DNA from: Magnetococcales bacterium WMHbinv6
GTDB lineage: Bacteria > Pseudomonadota > Magnetococcia > Magnetococcales > Magnetaquicoccaceae
DNA: 64,000 bases
Direction of reading: 5' to 3'
NCBI GenBank assembly: GCA_002753135.1
Contig: PDZV01000002.1
Coordinates: forward strand, 143,718 to 207,717
Shown: piece after piece, positions 14,772 to 24,592 of the stretch
How the letters are laid out: every line of letters starts with the position of its first letter
Position numbering within the stretch: the stretch's first letter is position 1
Notes under the pieces: model-generated
What the model was told of the DNA's origin: nothing
Databases searched by the model: none
The model's input: only the letters and a program-made list of their open reading frames with translations
Translations under genes and position numbers: made by a program

Positions 14772-17420
14772 TCAACGCTTTCCAGACTTGGCCAACCCTT
14801 TCAGGTGAAAAAGTATCTCCAACGCCTGTTTCGGGCTCAGTTCATCCGGATTGATGGCTGCCAGAGCCTGTTGGATCGCTTCGCTGGCCGGGTCGGGAAA
14901 GAGGGAGAGCTGGACCTGTGGCGAGCTTTTGCGGGGGGGGGAGATGCGCTGTTCGGGTCGTTGACGATTATCCTGCAGCAGCTCCAACACCTCCTTGGCT
15001 CGTTCGATTACCGGTCGTGGCAGACCGGCCAGTTCGGCGACATGGATGCCATAGGAACGATCCGCCGTACCGCGTACGATGGTGTGCAGAAAAAGGGGAC
15101 GGATATGGTCGTCTTTGACCTCTACCGTATAATTGACCACCCCTGGCAATAGCTGCTCCAGGGCGGTCAACTCATGGTAATGGGTGGCAAAGAGGGTGCG
15201 CGCCCGGCAGTGCGCATGGATGCGTTCGATCACCGCCCAGGCGATGGCCAGACCATCCAGGGTGGAGGTGCCCCGCCCGACCTCATCCAGCAACACCAAC
15301 GAACGGGGTGTGGCATGGTGCAGAATGTGGGCGGTCTCCGTCATCTCCACCATGAAGGTGGAACGCCCGCCCGCCAGATCGTCACTGGCTCCGACCCGGG
15401 TAAAAATGCGATCGGTCAGACCGATGCTGGCCTCGGCGGCAGGAACAAAAGATCCGGTATGGGCCAGCAGAACAATCAGGGCCACTTGCCGCATGTAGGT
15501 CGATTTGCCCGCCATATTGGGGCCGGTGATCAACATAACCCGCCGGTCAGCGGTATCCAACTCGCTGTCATTGGCGACAAAGGCACCACGGGCAAGGGCC
15601 GCTTCCACCACCGGATGGCGTCCCTGGCGTATGGTGAGGCTGGTGCCGTTGTGCATTTCCGGGCGGCAGTAGTGCCGTTGAAAAGCGGTCTCGGCAAAGG
15701 TGGTCAACACATCCACGGTAGCCAGAGCGGCTGCCGTTCGTTGCAGTCCCGCCGCCTGTTCGGCGATCTCGCGACTCAACAGGGCAAACAGTTCGGCCTC
15801 CAGACTCTGCTGCCGCTCTTCGGCATTAAGAATCTGCTCCTCCAACTCTTTCAGTTCCGCCGTGATGTAACGGGCGGCATTGGTCATGGTCTGCGTCTGC
15901 TGATAGGTATAAGGCACCTTGTTGCGTTGCCCATGGCTGACTTCAATGCTGTAACCGTAGCTGCGGTGGTGACGGATTTTTAAGGTCGTAATACCGGTCT
16001 CCTCCCGCTCCTTGGCCTCCAGACGTAACAGATAGCCTTTGCCATCCTGGGCCATCTCCCGCGCCCGGTCCAACTCGGCATGGACGCCTGGACGAATAAT
16101 CCCGCCATCTTTCAGCAAGGCTGGCAACTCCTCCTGCAACTGTTCCTGCAACAGCTGCAGCAATCTTTCGTGACCACCCAGATCGGCTTGCAACTGTGCC
16201 AATAAGGCCGGATGCGGCTTGACGGCGAGAACGGCGCTCAACTCCACCTGCAGCAGCGGCAAGCGGGCCAGGGTACTGCGCAGCGCACCGAGATCTTTGG
16301 GCGAGGCGCGACCCAGGGCGATGCGGCCCACCAACCGTTCCAGATCGTGGCTGCCGCGCAGCAACAGACGGATCTGTTCCCGTTGTCGTTCCTGTAGCAG
16401 CAGCCAGGCCACGCAGACCTGCCGCTCCTGAATCGCTGTCACCGCCTGCAAAGGGCGATTGAGCCACTGGGTCAACAAACGGCTGCCGGGAGCAGTCTGG
16501 GTACCATCCAGCAGACCGAGCAGGCTGTTGTGGCGTCCACCATCGAGCAGATTGCCGTTGAGTTCCAGGTTGCGCCGACAGGTTTCGTCGAGCAGTAAAA
16601 ATTCATCGGCACGGGTGCGCGTCAAACCGGTGATATGCTGCAGGCTCTCTTTTTGCGTCTCACGACAGTAGGCCAGCAGAGCCCCTGCCGCTGCCTGACA
16701 GAGAGGGGCCTGCTCAATGCCATAGGCGGCCAGAGAGAGGGTCTGAAAATGTTCCTTCAGCAGGGCGGATGCCTGCTCCGGGTCAAACTCCCAGGGGGTA
16801 CGCCGGGTCAGGGCCCGTTCACGTCCACCCATAGCTGCCGGAGGTTGCCAGCCATCGGGAATAATGATTTCCGCTGGATCAAGGGCAGAGATGGCCGCCA
16901 GGGCCCGGTCCCAATTGCCCGGTTCCCCGCTCTGAAATTCGCCAGTGGAAAGATCCAGTGCCGCCAGTCCGATGCCATGTTGTCGCCGTTCCCGCCGCGG
17001 CGACAAAACCATCTCTGCCGGGGCAATGGCCATCAAAAAATTGTTGGCCCGTGCCGGCAGCAGATGTTCTTCAGTCAGGGTACCACGGGTGATGATCCGA
17101 CGTACTTCCCGTTGCAGCGGCCCTTTGTTCTGGCCGGGTGGTTCCATTTGTTCACAGATGGCGACACGAAAACCTGCTTCGATGGCTTTGCGCAGATAAA
17201 GCTCCAGGGAACGTACCGGAACCCCGGCCATCGGTATCGGTTCGCCACCACTTTGCCCGCGCTGGGTCAGCACAATGTCCAACAGCGGGGCTGCTATCTT
17301 GGCATCCTCAAAAAACAGCTCATAAAAATCACCCATGCGATAAAAGAGCAGCGCATCGGGATGTTCTGCTTTGATAGCCAGATATTGCGCTACCATCGGG
17401 GTATGGTTGGTTTGGGTCAT
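14772..17420 (-). CDS. mutS: DNA mismatch repair protein MutS
   Basis: Mismatch-recognition ATPase. The N-terminal mismatch-reading motif is DFYELF (Phe32, Glu34). The ABC ATPase at the C-terminus has [18 protein letters not shown] as Walker A, the signature region [14 protein letters not shown], and Walker [16 protein letters not shown]. Length is 882 residues, slightly longer than the usual 850-870, and all domains (mismatch binding, connector, core, clamp, ATPase) can be followed. The ATG at 17420 is 73 nt downstream of the previous gene's stop. It is convergent with the orphan membrane gene, separated by 35 nt. Certain. Confidence 0.98.
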   Translation of the reverse strand: MTQTNHTPMVAQYLAIKAEHPDALLFYRMGDFYELFFEDAKIAAPLLDIVLTQRGQSGGEPIPMAGVPVRSLELYLRKAIEAGFRVAICEQMEPPGQNKGPLQREVRRIITRGTLTEEHLLPARANNFLMAIAPAEMVLSPRRERRQHGIGLAALDLSTGEFQSGEPGNWDRALAAISALDPAEIIIPDGWQPPAAMGGRERALTRRTPWEFDPEQASALLKEHFQTLSLAAYGIEQAPLCQAAAGALLAYCRETQKESLQHITGLTRTRADEFLLLDETCRRNLELNGNLLDGGRHNSLLGLLDGTQTAPGSRLLTQWLNRPLQAVTAIQERQVCVAWLLLQERQREQIRLLLRGSHDLERLVGRIALGRASPKDLGALRSTLARLPLLQVELSAVLAVKPHPALLAQLQADLGGHERLLQLLQEQLQEELPALLKDGGIIRPGVHAELDRAREMAQDGKGYLLRLEAKEREETGITTLKIRHHRSYGYSIEVSHGQRNKVPYTYQQTQTMTNAARYITAELKELEEQILNAEERQQSLEAELFALLSREIAEQAAGLQRTAAALATVDVLTTFAETAFQRHYCRPEMHNGTSLTIRQGRHPVVEAALARGAFVANDSELDTADRRVMLITGPNMAGKSTYMRQVALIVLLAHTGSFVPAAEASIGLTDRIFTRVGASDDLAGGRSTFMVEMTETAHILHHATPRSLVLLDEVGRGTSTLDGLAIAWAVIERIHAHCRARTLFATHYHELTALEQLLPGVVNYTVEVKDDHIRPLFLHTIVRGTADRSYGIHVAELAGLPRPVIERAKEVLELLQDNRQRPEQRISPPRKSSPQVQLSLFPDPASEAIQQALAAINPDELSPKQALEILFHLKGLAKSGKR

Positions 17421-17493
17421 AAGTCATTTCACCGCTTGGGAAGATGCAGAACACAGATAAAAATCAGGCAAAAAAGCTGACAGCATGGCAGCA

Positions 17494-19581
17494 TCACGGG
17501 TCACGCAACAGGCGAAAACCATAGCCGTGATTTTGTTGCTGCGGATCATCCTTGTGCCGGGCCGCGCAGCGCAAAGCGTGGGGGGTGCTGTACCAGGCCC
17601 CACCGCGCAACACCCGCGCGGCCTGTTCACCCTGGTCAGAGGTGGCCAGCGGATTGTCGCGGAGACTTTTTTGGTAATAGTCAGCCTGATAGACATCAGC
17701 AACCCATTCATACAGATTACCGTGCATATCAAAAAGCCCGAAACGGTTGGCGACATAAGATCCGACCGGCAACGTGGTGCCGGCATAATAGCCCTTGGTC
17801 TCCTGACCAATCTGTCGTTCGCCGTTAAAATTGGCCTTGCCAGCGTGGATGGTGTTGCCAAACTGAAAGGAACTTTGCAATCCGGCACGGCAGGCATATT
17901 CCCATTCCGCCTCGCTGGGCAGGCGAAAACGGAAGCGACTTTTGCCGTTGAGCCGTTCGATAAAACGTTGTGCCTGATGCCAGGAGACCGAATCCACCGG
18001 AAGCGACTCCCGCTGACGAAACCGGGAAGGATTCTCCTCACCGTGCATGATTTTCTTCCAGGCTGCCTGGGTGACTTCGTGCTGGGCCAACCAAAAGGGG
18101 GCGACACAGACGGTATGAGCCGGACTTTCATCCAGATCTCCCTGACTGGATCCCATGTTGAAACAACCTCCGGGCAGCGGGATAAACGTTATACCGGTCT
18201 CTGGCTCCACCCAGGCATCCGCTGCAGGAGAGATGGTTGAAGGGACCGTAAGGGGATCAACCGCATCCTCCTGTTCAGGCACAGGAAACGTCCGTAATGG
18301 TTTTTCGCTGAGCAAAGCGGCCATTTCCGCAGATCTGCCTTCCGTGTGTGACGGATAGTGCAACGGTTCCAGATTGAGGCTGACAATGGTGTCCTGGGTG
18401 AGATCCATCTCCATCTCCACCGTTTTGTATTGCTCTTTTTCCAACCAGAGATGATAGGCACCCGGTGCCACCCGCCCGACGGTCAATGGTGTCAGGCCAA
18501 GAGGTTTGCCATCAAGAATCACCCGTGCCCCGGCAGGCTGGCTCTCAATCTGCAACAGCAGCGTTTTTTTCAGATCCGGGGTCAACACCGGTGCTTCCGG
18601 GTGATTTTCTGGCTCCGTTTTGCTGACTGCAGGTGAGGGAATGAAGGTCAACAAAGTTTGAATCGGGTCGTGCCAAAGCAGGGCTGTGCTGGATACACCC
18701 AACAACAACATGGCAAACAGCAGACGGCGCGATCGAGATTTTCGCGATGCGGCAACCGCTGCCAATGCCGATAAAAAGGCTTGCGCTGAGGGAAAACGAT
18801 CCGTGGCATGTCGCGCCAGAGCGCGTGCCAACACCTGTTGTCCGGCTCGATTCAGCCCTGCAACAGGGGCAATATTGGCCGTTTCACCCGGCTTGCCCGC
18901 CTGCTCCTCTGTTTCCGTGAGGGGCAAGCTGGCGTTGATCAGCTCATAAAACAGCACGGCAAAGGCCCAGCGATCACTGGCCGGAGTGGCCTCCCGATGG
19001 GGTTGCAGCAGCTGTTCCGGTGCCTGATAGGCCAGTTCGCGCGGGCTGTCTAGCGGTCCTGGCAGCTCGCCCTTTTGTTGCAACTGCCGCAGCAGCAGGG
19101 TGGGAATCAATGGAATACAGCCAAGTTTTATGGTGCCATCGTCGGTCAGAAAGAGAGTTTCCGGGCGCAGATGACGATGCAGCAAAGAGCGATGCAAGCT
19201 GTCCAGAGCCTCCGCAACCGGTTGGCACAGACGCATGGCTTCCGGGCAACTCAGGCGTTGTCCGGGGAGGGAGAGGCGGTACTCTTGCAGCGAAACACCG
19301 TTGAGGTGTTCCCAAACCAAAAAATGTCGCCTCTGCAGCGGATCAAATTCCAAAGCATGCAGACGAGCGATATGGGGATGGTTTAAGGCGTGCAGCAACT
19401 GCATGTTGTGGCGTACCGTCGCCATATGCAGAGGATCATTGCTGATCGCAGCAGGCAGCCATTGCAGATCAACCAGCAGGCCGGAACTGGTATCGTCGGC
19501 AGGAATCAGATGGGGACAAGCGTTGTGATGGCTCACCTCCCGCACGATATAGCGACCAACCAGTGCCGTACTCCTTTCCAC
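17494..19581 (-). CDS. Pseudokinase - PEGA - FGE-sulfatase domain protein
   Basis: A 695-residue three-part protein. First comes a kinase-like domain (about residues 5-260), but every key residue is lost: no glycine loop, LLVDLQW in place of the VAIK lysine, HRHLRPET in place of HRDLKPEN, and KLGCIP where DFG should be. It should therefore not phosphorylate. One membrane helix follows (about 285-305, LLFAMLLLGVSSTALLW), then a PEGA domain (SQPAGARVILDGKPLG). Last is an FGE-sulfatase/EgtB-fold domain (FIPLPGGCFNMGSS to GFRLLRDP), which lacks the paired catalytic cysteines of true formylglycine enzymes. The start is uncertain: GTG 19581 has AGGGGG upstream, while a CTG at 19563 has AAGGAG. The C-terminal half is probably periplasmic. 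Confidence 0.85.
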   Translation of the reverse strand: MERSTALVGRYIVREVSHHNACPHLIPADDTSSGLLVDLQWLPAAISNDPLHMATVRHNMQLLHALNHPHIARLHALEFDPLQRRHFLVWEHLNGVSLQEYRLSLPGQRLSCPEAMRLCQPVAEALDSLHRSLLHRHLRPETLFLTDDGTIKLGCIPLIPTLLLRQLQQKGELPGPLDSPRELAYQAPEQLLQPHREATPASDRWAFAVLFYELINASLPLTETEEQAGKPGETANIAPVAGLNRAGQQVLARALARHATDRFPSAQAFLSALAAVAASRKSRSRRLLFAMLLLGVSSTALLWHDPIQTLLTFIPSPAVSKTEPENHPEAPVLTPDLKKTLLLQIESQPAGARVILDGKPLGLTPLTVGRVAPGAYHLWLEKEQYKTVEMEMDLTQDTIVSLNLEPLHYPSHTEGRSAEMAALLSEKPLRTFPVPEQEDAVDPLTVPSTISPAADAWVEPETGITFIPLPGGCFNMGSSQGDLDESPAHTVCVAPFWLAQHEVTQAAWKKIMHGEENPSRFRQRESLPVDSVSWHQAQRFIERLNGKSRFRFRLPSEAEWEYACRAGLQSSFQFGNTIHAGKANFNGERQIGQETKGYYAGTTLPVGSYVANRFGLFDMHGNLYEWVADVYQADYYQKSLRDNPLATSDQGEQAARVLRGGAWYSTPHALRCAARHKDDPQQQNHGYGFRLLRDP

Positions 19582-19889
19582 GGCATCTACCCCCCTATCC
19601 TGCCAAGCTGCCAGTAAACAAAAAACGGCGTTTGCTGCCTTATGACACCCAGCACCCTGAACGACCCACGCTGCTGGTGGTGGTGTTGCATCAGTGCCAA
19701 GCCGTGTTGTGCAGGGTGCGCTCTTGTCGTCTCCTTGCTGCTTGATGCTCTGACCGCTGCCAACTGCCAACGAGTGTGGTGCCGCCTGCCCGGTGTGGCA
19801 ACAGGCGGATACAGCGAGGCCAGGAGAGGCAAATCTCTCCTGGCCTGGTCAGGATCGGTAGGTGATCGGATGTCGACTTTTTTCTGCAT
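19582..19889. other. 308-bp spacer between pseudokinase gene and cyclase gene
   Basis: I see no gene here. The frame of the pseudokinase gene stays open to 19770, but the extra residues do not look like protein. The only structured part is the 12-bp hairpin at 19817-19846. Confidence 0.5.
19817..19846 (-). terminator. 12-bp perfect hairpin downstream of the cyclase gene
   Basis: Positions 19817-19828 and 19835-19846 pair without mismatch around a 6-nt loop (aggccaggagag and complement). It lies 44 nt past the cyclase stop on the minus strand. No T tract follows in either direction, so it may be a 3'-end stabiliser or a weak terminator. Confidence 0.4.
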
Positions 19890-21959
19890 TTACCCTTTGG
19901 AGGTGAATTGGAACACGCCATCCCAATCGGCAGGAGGCGGATTTTCCAGATACTCTTTGCAGCGGGCCACATAGGTCAAAGCAGGACCGTCGTTGGCATC
20001 CACTTCCAGCACTTTTTCAAAGCGTTGCAAGGCCGTGGCAAAATCTTTTGCCTTGTAGGCTTCGCGAGCATGGTTATAGCGGGCCAAAATTTCGGCCATC
20101 TTGGGATCCAGCTCTCCTTTGCGATCCAGCAACTGATAGATGGTTACCGGTTCGTTTTTGCCCACCACCCGGACAATATCCAACTCACGGGCTTCGATGA
20201 AATCTTTGGCCTGCTGATAGGTGGAATCGGAGATCATGGTGCCCGAACTGTAAAATTTGTTGGCACCCTCCAGTCGGGCGGCCAGGTTGACCGCATCACC
20301 CATGATGGTATAGTCCATGCGCTGCTTGGAACCCATGTTGCCGACCACCATAGGCCCGGAGTTGATGCCCATGCGCACGTTCAGTTTCGGACGCCCTTCG
20401 GCCAGCAATCTTTCCCGCATTTCCACCATATGTTTGGCCATATCGATGCAGGCATAGCAACAGAGTTTGGCGTGGTCCGGTTGATGCAGCGGTGCGCCCC
20501 AGAAGGCAATGATGGCATCCCCCTCAAACTTATCGATGGTGCCCTTGTGTCGGGTGATGATGTCGCACATGGCGGTCAGATATTCATTGAGCAGTTGCAC
20601 CAGCTCCTGCGGGGTCAACTTTTCCGAAATGGTCGAAAAACCGGCCACATCGGAAAAATAGGCGGTCATCTCCCGCGATTCACCACCCAGGCGCAACTTG
20701 CTGGGATCCTTGACCAGATCTTCCACGACATCCGGCGAAAGATATTGGCCGAACATCCCCTTGATCTCCTGTTTCTGACTCATCTCCTGGCGATAGAAAT
20801 AGAAGGTGACGATCAGATAGCTCAACAAAATGGCCGTCAGGTTATAGGAGAGGGAGAGTACCAAACCTTGATGGACATAGACAAACGAGCTGATGGCAAC
20901 CAAGGCGACCGTGACGGCCAGAACAATCATCGTGCGCAGCGCCAGACCGCTGAACAGACTGGCGATCAAAACGAGTGCCATCGTGACCATCAGGACGGCC
21001 AATTCCACTTTATCGCTTGCCGGACGCAGCGGAGCATTGCGTAACAGCGTATGAATGGAGTCAGCGATAATTTCCACCCCATACACCATTCCGACCGGTG
21101 TATCAAACCAGTCGTGTGATACTTCCGAGGTGTCGCCCAACAATACCAGTTTATCTTTGACCCAGGCACTCAACTCCAACCGATCATCTTCATCCTTTTT
21201 GTCGGCATCGATAAAATCCAGCGCGCTTAACCCAGCCGATTGGCTCAAAAATTTGGTTCCTTTGGGCAGGGCGGGAAAATCAATATAAAAATTGCCAAAC
21301 TGATCCAGGGGAACGGCAATGTCTGGACCAATTTTCAGAATGTTGTTTTCCAATTTTGGTTCAACACCCAGATACATCGCCAACGCTTTCACAGAAAAAG
21401 GCCAGGCATTCAGCTTTTCGTTGATGACGGGATAAATTTTCAGCCGGGAGAGCGAGGTGACGATGGCACTTTGTGAACCAATGTTGGTGTAACCATTTTG
21501 TGTGACGGCAGCCAAGGTGGCGGTGGCTTCGTTGAGCTTGACAAAGGTGTTTTTGCGGAATTCCGCCTGTGACACCACCATGATATTACCCGCTTTTTTG
21601 AACGATTCTGCGGTTGGTGGATCTTCGCCATAAGAGCTGGGAAAATCCATCAACAAGTCGACGGCCACCACCTTGGCGCCCAGGTCGCGCAAATTTTCAG
21701 CAATTTTACCGATATCGGTGCGGCGCAGAGGAAAACTGCCATACTCCTTAAAAAATTTTTCGTCGGTATTGACCAGGACAATGGCATCTTTGGAAAATTG
21801 CGTCTCTTCCTTTTTGCCCATATTTTGGCGCAACAGATGACGAAAAGAGATGGTTTGTTCTTCCAGCAGGGCGAAAGATTCGTAATATTCAGCCGGAATG
21901 GCAAGCAGAAACAGCAGGATTGTGGCAAGCAGATCATAGCGGCCAAGCAATTTTTTCAT
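19890..21959 (-). CDS. CHASE2-domain class III adenylate/guanylate cyclase
   Basis: A 689-residue membrane cyclase. It has an N-terminal helix (LLATILLFLLAIPAEYY) and a periplasmic CHASE2 sensor (about residues 40-330, with GAKVVAVDLLMDFPSS and VKDKLVLLGDTSE). Three membrane helices follow (about 345-415), then a class III cyclase domain: metal Asp in TAYFSDVAGFSTISE, DKFEGDAIIAFWGAP with the purine-contact Lys and second metal Asp, and DYTIMGDAVNLAARLEG with the Asn and Arg of the active site. All catalytic residues are present; Lys and Asp at the purine positions fit ATP. A short TPR-like tail ends it. The FecR-domain protein gene lies upstream on the same strand, a pairing often seen with CHASE2 cyclases. 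Confidence 0.93.
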   Translation of the reverse strand: MKKLLGRYDLLATILLFLLAIPAEYYESFALLEEQTISFRHLLRQNMGKKEETQFSKDAIVLVNTDEKFFKEYGSFPLRRTDIGKIAENLRDLGAKVVAVDLLMDFPSSYGEDPPTAESFKKAGNIMVVSQAEFRKNTFVKLNEATATLAAVTQNGYTNIGSQSAIVTSLSRLKIYPVINEKLNAWPFSVKALAMYLGVEPKLENNILKIGPDIAVPLDQFGNFYIDFPALPKGTKFLSQSAGLSALDFIDADKKDEDDRLELSAWVKDKLVLLGDTSEVSHDWFDTPVGMVYGVEIIADSIHTLLRNAPLRPASDKVELAVLMVTMALVLIASLFSGLALRTMIVLAVTVALVAISSFVYVHQGLVLSLSYNLTAILLSYLIVTFYFYRQEMSQKQEIKGMFGQYLSPDVVEDLVKDPSKLRLGGESREMTAYFSDVAGFSTISEKLTPQELVQLLNEYLTAMCDIITRHKGTIDKFEGDAIIAFWGAPLHQPDHAKLCCYACIDMAKHMVEMRERLLAEGRPKLNVRMGINSGPMVVGNMGSKQRMDYTIMGDAVNLAARLEGANKFYSSGTMISDSTYQQAKDFIEARELDIVRVVGKNEPVTIYQLLDRKGELDPKMAEILARYNHAREAYKAKDFATALQRFEKVLEVDANDGPALTYVARCKEYLENPPPADWDGVFQFTSKG

Positions 21960-22065
21960 GGGCGATTTCTTTCCCCGGAAGAACAGGAAAATAGAAGTGG
22001 TCTTGGGTGATTAATTCACAACGATATGTCGTTGTCAACCGTGCGCGAAAATTGCGCGAAAACAA

Positions 22066-22102
22066 GACGACCTGAGAGAATATACCATCCTCCCAGGTCG
22101 TC
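22066..22102 (-). terminator. Possible terminator after the FecR-domain gene
   Basis: A 9-bp stem (22066-22074 with 22094-22102) with a 19-nt loop, followed on the minus strand by TTGTTTT. It lies about 50 nt after the stop of the gene at 22152 and 107 nt before the cyclase ATG. The long loop makes it less than ideal. Confidence 0.5.
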
Positions 22103-22151
22103 GATACAACCCAACAAAGCGGCAGGCCACAGGGCCCTATTCGCCGGATGA

Positions 22152-23105
22152 TCAGCCGCCGGCGGCCTTGCGCAGATCTTGCAGTTTCAAAGCGCTATCC
22201 TTTTTCTGTTTTTCCAGTTTCAGGTCGTTATAGGCTTTGATCAGCATGGGATACATGTCCAGATCGTCGGCATTGGCATCAAAATGTTTGCGATAGAGAT
22301 CCATGGCCGAGACGGTCAGCCCTTTGTCATCCAGGAAGTAGGCTTTGAAAAAGTTGTCGCCGGGAGAGGTTTTTTCGATTTTCGCCAGGCCATCGGCGAT
22401 CTTTTTTTCCTCATCTTTGCTCAACCATTTGATCTTGCCTGTTTTTTTCGGTTCGTAGACCGAGCTGCCACCTTGCATGACATCGACGCGATATTCATGC
22501 TCACCGGCACTGAGGGCGGGGACCGTGAAGCGAATCATCTCACTGTCGCTGGCGGCAATGTCATAATTTTTGCCATCGATGACCAGGCGATAGGCATACT
22601 CTTTACCCATGCCGGACCAGACCAGGTCGGGGTGGGCGGCAGAGAGGGTGATCTCTGGAATGGTATCCAGTTTGACTTCAGTGGCTTTCTTTTCGACGCT
22701 GCGGCGCACGGTGGTGTAGCGTTGCGCTTTATCGAAGCGTTGGCCGATACCGTCGACCAGATTACCGGAATCTTGCGCTGGCGCAGAAATTTTGCCGGAA
22801 AGGGCTTTGACATCGGCTTCGGTGATCTCGACCACCGAGTTGGCAGCCACCTCCTGTGTCATGTTGGTGGCCTGATTGACCAGTTTACCCGTACCGTCGG
22901 CACCGGTTTTCACCTGATAGCCCGCAAAGAGAAACTTGTTGCGGTCAACCTTCTTCCACTCCTTGCCATCCTTGCTGACCTGAACATCACCCTGGACCTG
23001 GGTCAGCATGGAAACGGGGGCTCCTGTGGCGAAGGCGTCCAGGCTGAGGCCGAGGAACAGCGACGGCACAAGCAACAAACCCAATTTGGACAAACGTGTT
23101 TTCAT
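22152..23105 (-). CDS. Secreted FecR-domain protein
   Basis: A 317-residue exported protein. It has a signal peptide (MKTRLSKLGLLLVPSLFLGLSLDAFA in two parts: charged start, then a hydrophobic core, cleavage near residue 26). A FecR-type beta domain follows (VQGDVQVSKDGKEWKKVDRN, GYQVKTGADGTGKL), and then a part resembling an all-beta domain (SAAHPDLVWSGMGKEYAYRL) and a helical C-terminus (DLYRKHFDANADDLDMYPMLIKA). GGGAGG stands 8 nt before the ATG. FecR domains without a partner receptor are common in proteins encoded beside CHASE2 cyclases, where they may be ligands or cell-surface sensors. That relation is inferred; no lipobox is visible. Confidence 0.85.
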   Translation of the reverse strand: MKTRLSKLGLLLVPSLFLGLSLDAFATGAPVSMLTQVQGDVQVSKDGKEWKKVDRNKFLFAGYQVKTGADGTGKLVNQATNMTQEVAANSVVEITEADVKALSGKISAPAQDSGNLVDGIGQRFDKAQRYTTVRRSVEKKATEVKLDTIPEITLSAAHPDLVWSGMGKEYAYRLVIDGKNYDIAASDSEMIRFTVPALSAGEHEYRVDVMQGGSSVYEPKKTGKIKWLSKDEEKKIADGLAKIEKTSPGDNFFKAYFLDDKGLTVSAMDLYRKHFDANADDLDMYPMLIKAYNDLKLEKQKKDSALKLQDLRKAAGG

Positions 23106-23647
23106 GCAGTTTTCCTCCCAAGGAAAAGATTGAATTTATATGTAATTAACCAAAGCCGCACCCCGATAACCGGCCTGTAAACCGGCTTGCTGCGGCTTGA
23201 TCGAGTTGGAGACGAAGCTTCCAGTAAAAGCATCATAGCAGCTTTTTTTAGAATTTGCTGATTTTTTTTAACTCAATCGCACGAAATCCTACAACATGTA
23301 ACTTTGGCGTGCCTGTCGAAATGGTTGTGAAGCGCAATGAATGATGGTTTAGCGTTTTATCTTGCATGACAGTCGGGATAAAGCCTGATTTTTAACTGTT
23401 CAGCTCCTCTGCATCGCTGCATTTGCAATGAACTGAAGCCAAAGTTCTGGTGGGTGCAGGGAGGATCATCCTCCCTGCCGGAGTGCAGAGGCGGAGCCTC
23501 TGTTTCTGGTGTGTCTTGGCTCCCAGTTCAACCGGGGGCAAGACAGTCAGAAAAATTCCGGCGACAGGGAAAAAACCTTGATCTTGGCGATCAGCATGAG
23601 TCAGAGTGGTGAGGGAAAACTTAACCTTTGCTCATCTTCCGAATGCA
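23106..23647. other. 542-bp spacer holding a hairpin and a partial repeat element
   Basis: It contains no supported gene. An 8-bp stem (23153-23160 with 23191-23198) enclosing a smaller CCGG pair lies in the leader of the FecR-domain gene. The partial copy of the MITE-like element lies at 23392-23492. The remainder shows nothing I can name. Confidence 0.6.
23392..23492. repeat. Partial second copy of the MITE-like element (left end only)
   Basis: This segment aligns with 6457-6556 over about 100 bp with few differences: TTAACTGTTCAGC at the end, then the shared core with the inverted repeat gcagggagga/tcctccctgc. After gagtgcagaggc the two copies diverge. No matching right-hand terminal repeat follows, so this copy is truncated or belongs to a shorter variant, ending in the 7-bp hairpin cagaggc-gga-gcctctg. 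Confidence 0.8.
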
Positions 23648-24592
23648 ATGACACAGTATCCTCCTTTTTTGACACCGTTGATCACACAGCTGTTGACAGC
23701 GACAGAGATTGAACAGCGTGCCGTGGCGGAAAATTTTAACCGCGAAGAGCGGGTACCTGGCACCCTCTGGTCCAGGTATCTACGGAAACAAACGCAGCCG
23801 GTCCGCTCGCTGGACGAATGGCAGGATAAACACGAACAGTTCCTGGAAGATGCATTGTATATCGATGCCGACGACCAGGACAACACGCCGTGGACCTTTC
23901 GAGACGACAATGGCGGCAATGCCCTGCATCCGCAGGTCAGCCCGGACCGTTATCTGGTGCGGTTGGAATATGTCGATTTTTTTGCCAACAGAATCGGCGT
24001 TGCGCAGGAACAATTGCTTGAACTGCTGCAGCACTTTCTTGGCGGTGATGCGCAGCAGAAGAATACAGCCCGCATCAAGCTGGGGCAATATTTGCGCACC
24101 TGGAATGAGCTGCGTGATCAACGACCAGCCTTTGCCACCTATCTGGACGAAGTGGAACATATTTTGCGGGAGGATGATTGGGCGGATGGCCTGCGGGAAC
24201 ATTTGGGCATAGCAGGGCCACCTCCGCTACGACCCATCCCGGTTCTGTTGATGTCTTACCGGGTCAAGGAGATTGCGGAGAGACCACCCTTGCGTGTGCC
24301 CACCGTATTGGATAACAAGCTGACACCCTACTTTTTTCCCACCCCAAAACCCGGCAGCAGAGCGGTTTGTGGGGAGACGATCACGGGGGGACATACAGTC
24401 AGTCTGCGTGCCGTACCCTCAGAGGAGGAGTATCTGTATGGTTCGGAACTTCTGCATCCGAAAATCAGCTATCTGCCAGAGCATGTTGCGCGTCTGGGCT
24501 GGATCAGACGCACACCGGCTCTGCCTCTGGCCCAAGCCCGGCAGTATCATTTGCAGCATGTACAGGTTTTGATGGATCGGAGTGATTTTTGA
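23648..24592 (+). CDS. Uncharacterised protein coupled to a TPR protein
   Basis: A 314-residue soluble protein I do not recognise. It has an acidic, aromatic N-terminal half (LDEWQDKHEQFLEDALYIDADDQDN in two parts) and a middle helical region (EQLLELLQHFLGGDAQQ). The C-terminal half is Pro-rich with possible beta structure (PYFFPTPKPGSRAVCGETI, GGHTVSLRAVPSEEEYLYG). It has no signal or membrane segment. I start at ATG 23648; GTG 23606 in the same frame is an alternative, and neither has a clear ribosome-binding site. The stop overlaps the next ATG (TGATG), so the two proteins are made together. Confidence 0.7.
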   Translation: MTQYPPFLTPLITQLLTATEIEQRAVAENFNREERVPGTLWSRYLRKQTQPVRSLDEWQDKHEQFLEDALYIDADDQDNTPWTFRDDNGGNALHPQVSPDRYLVRLEYVDFFANRIGVAQEQLLELLQHFLGGDAQQKNTARIKLGQYLRTWNELRDQRPAFATYLDEVEHILREDDWADGLREHLGIAGPPPLRPIPVLLMSYRVKEIAERPPLRVPTVLDNKLTPYFFPTPKPGSRAVCGETITGGHTVSLRAVPSEEEYLYGSELLHPKISYLPEHVARLGWIRRTPALPLAQARQYHLQHVQVLMDRSDF

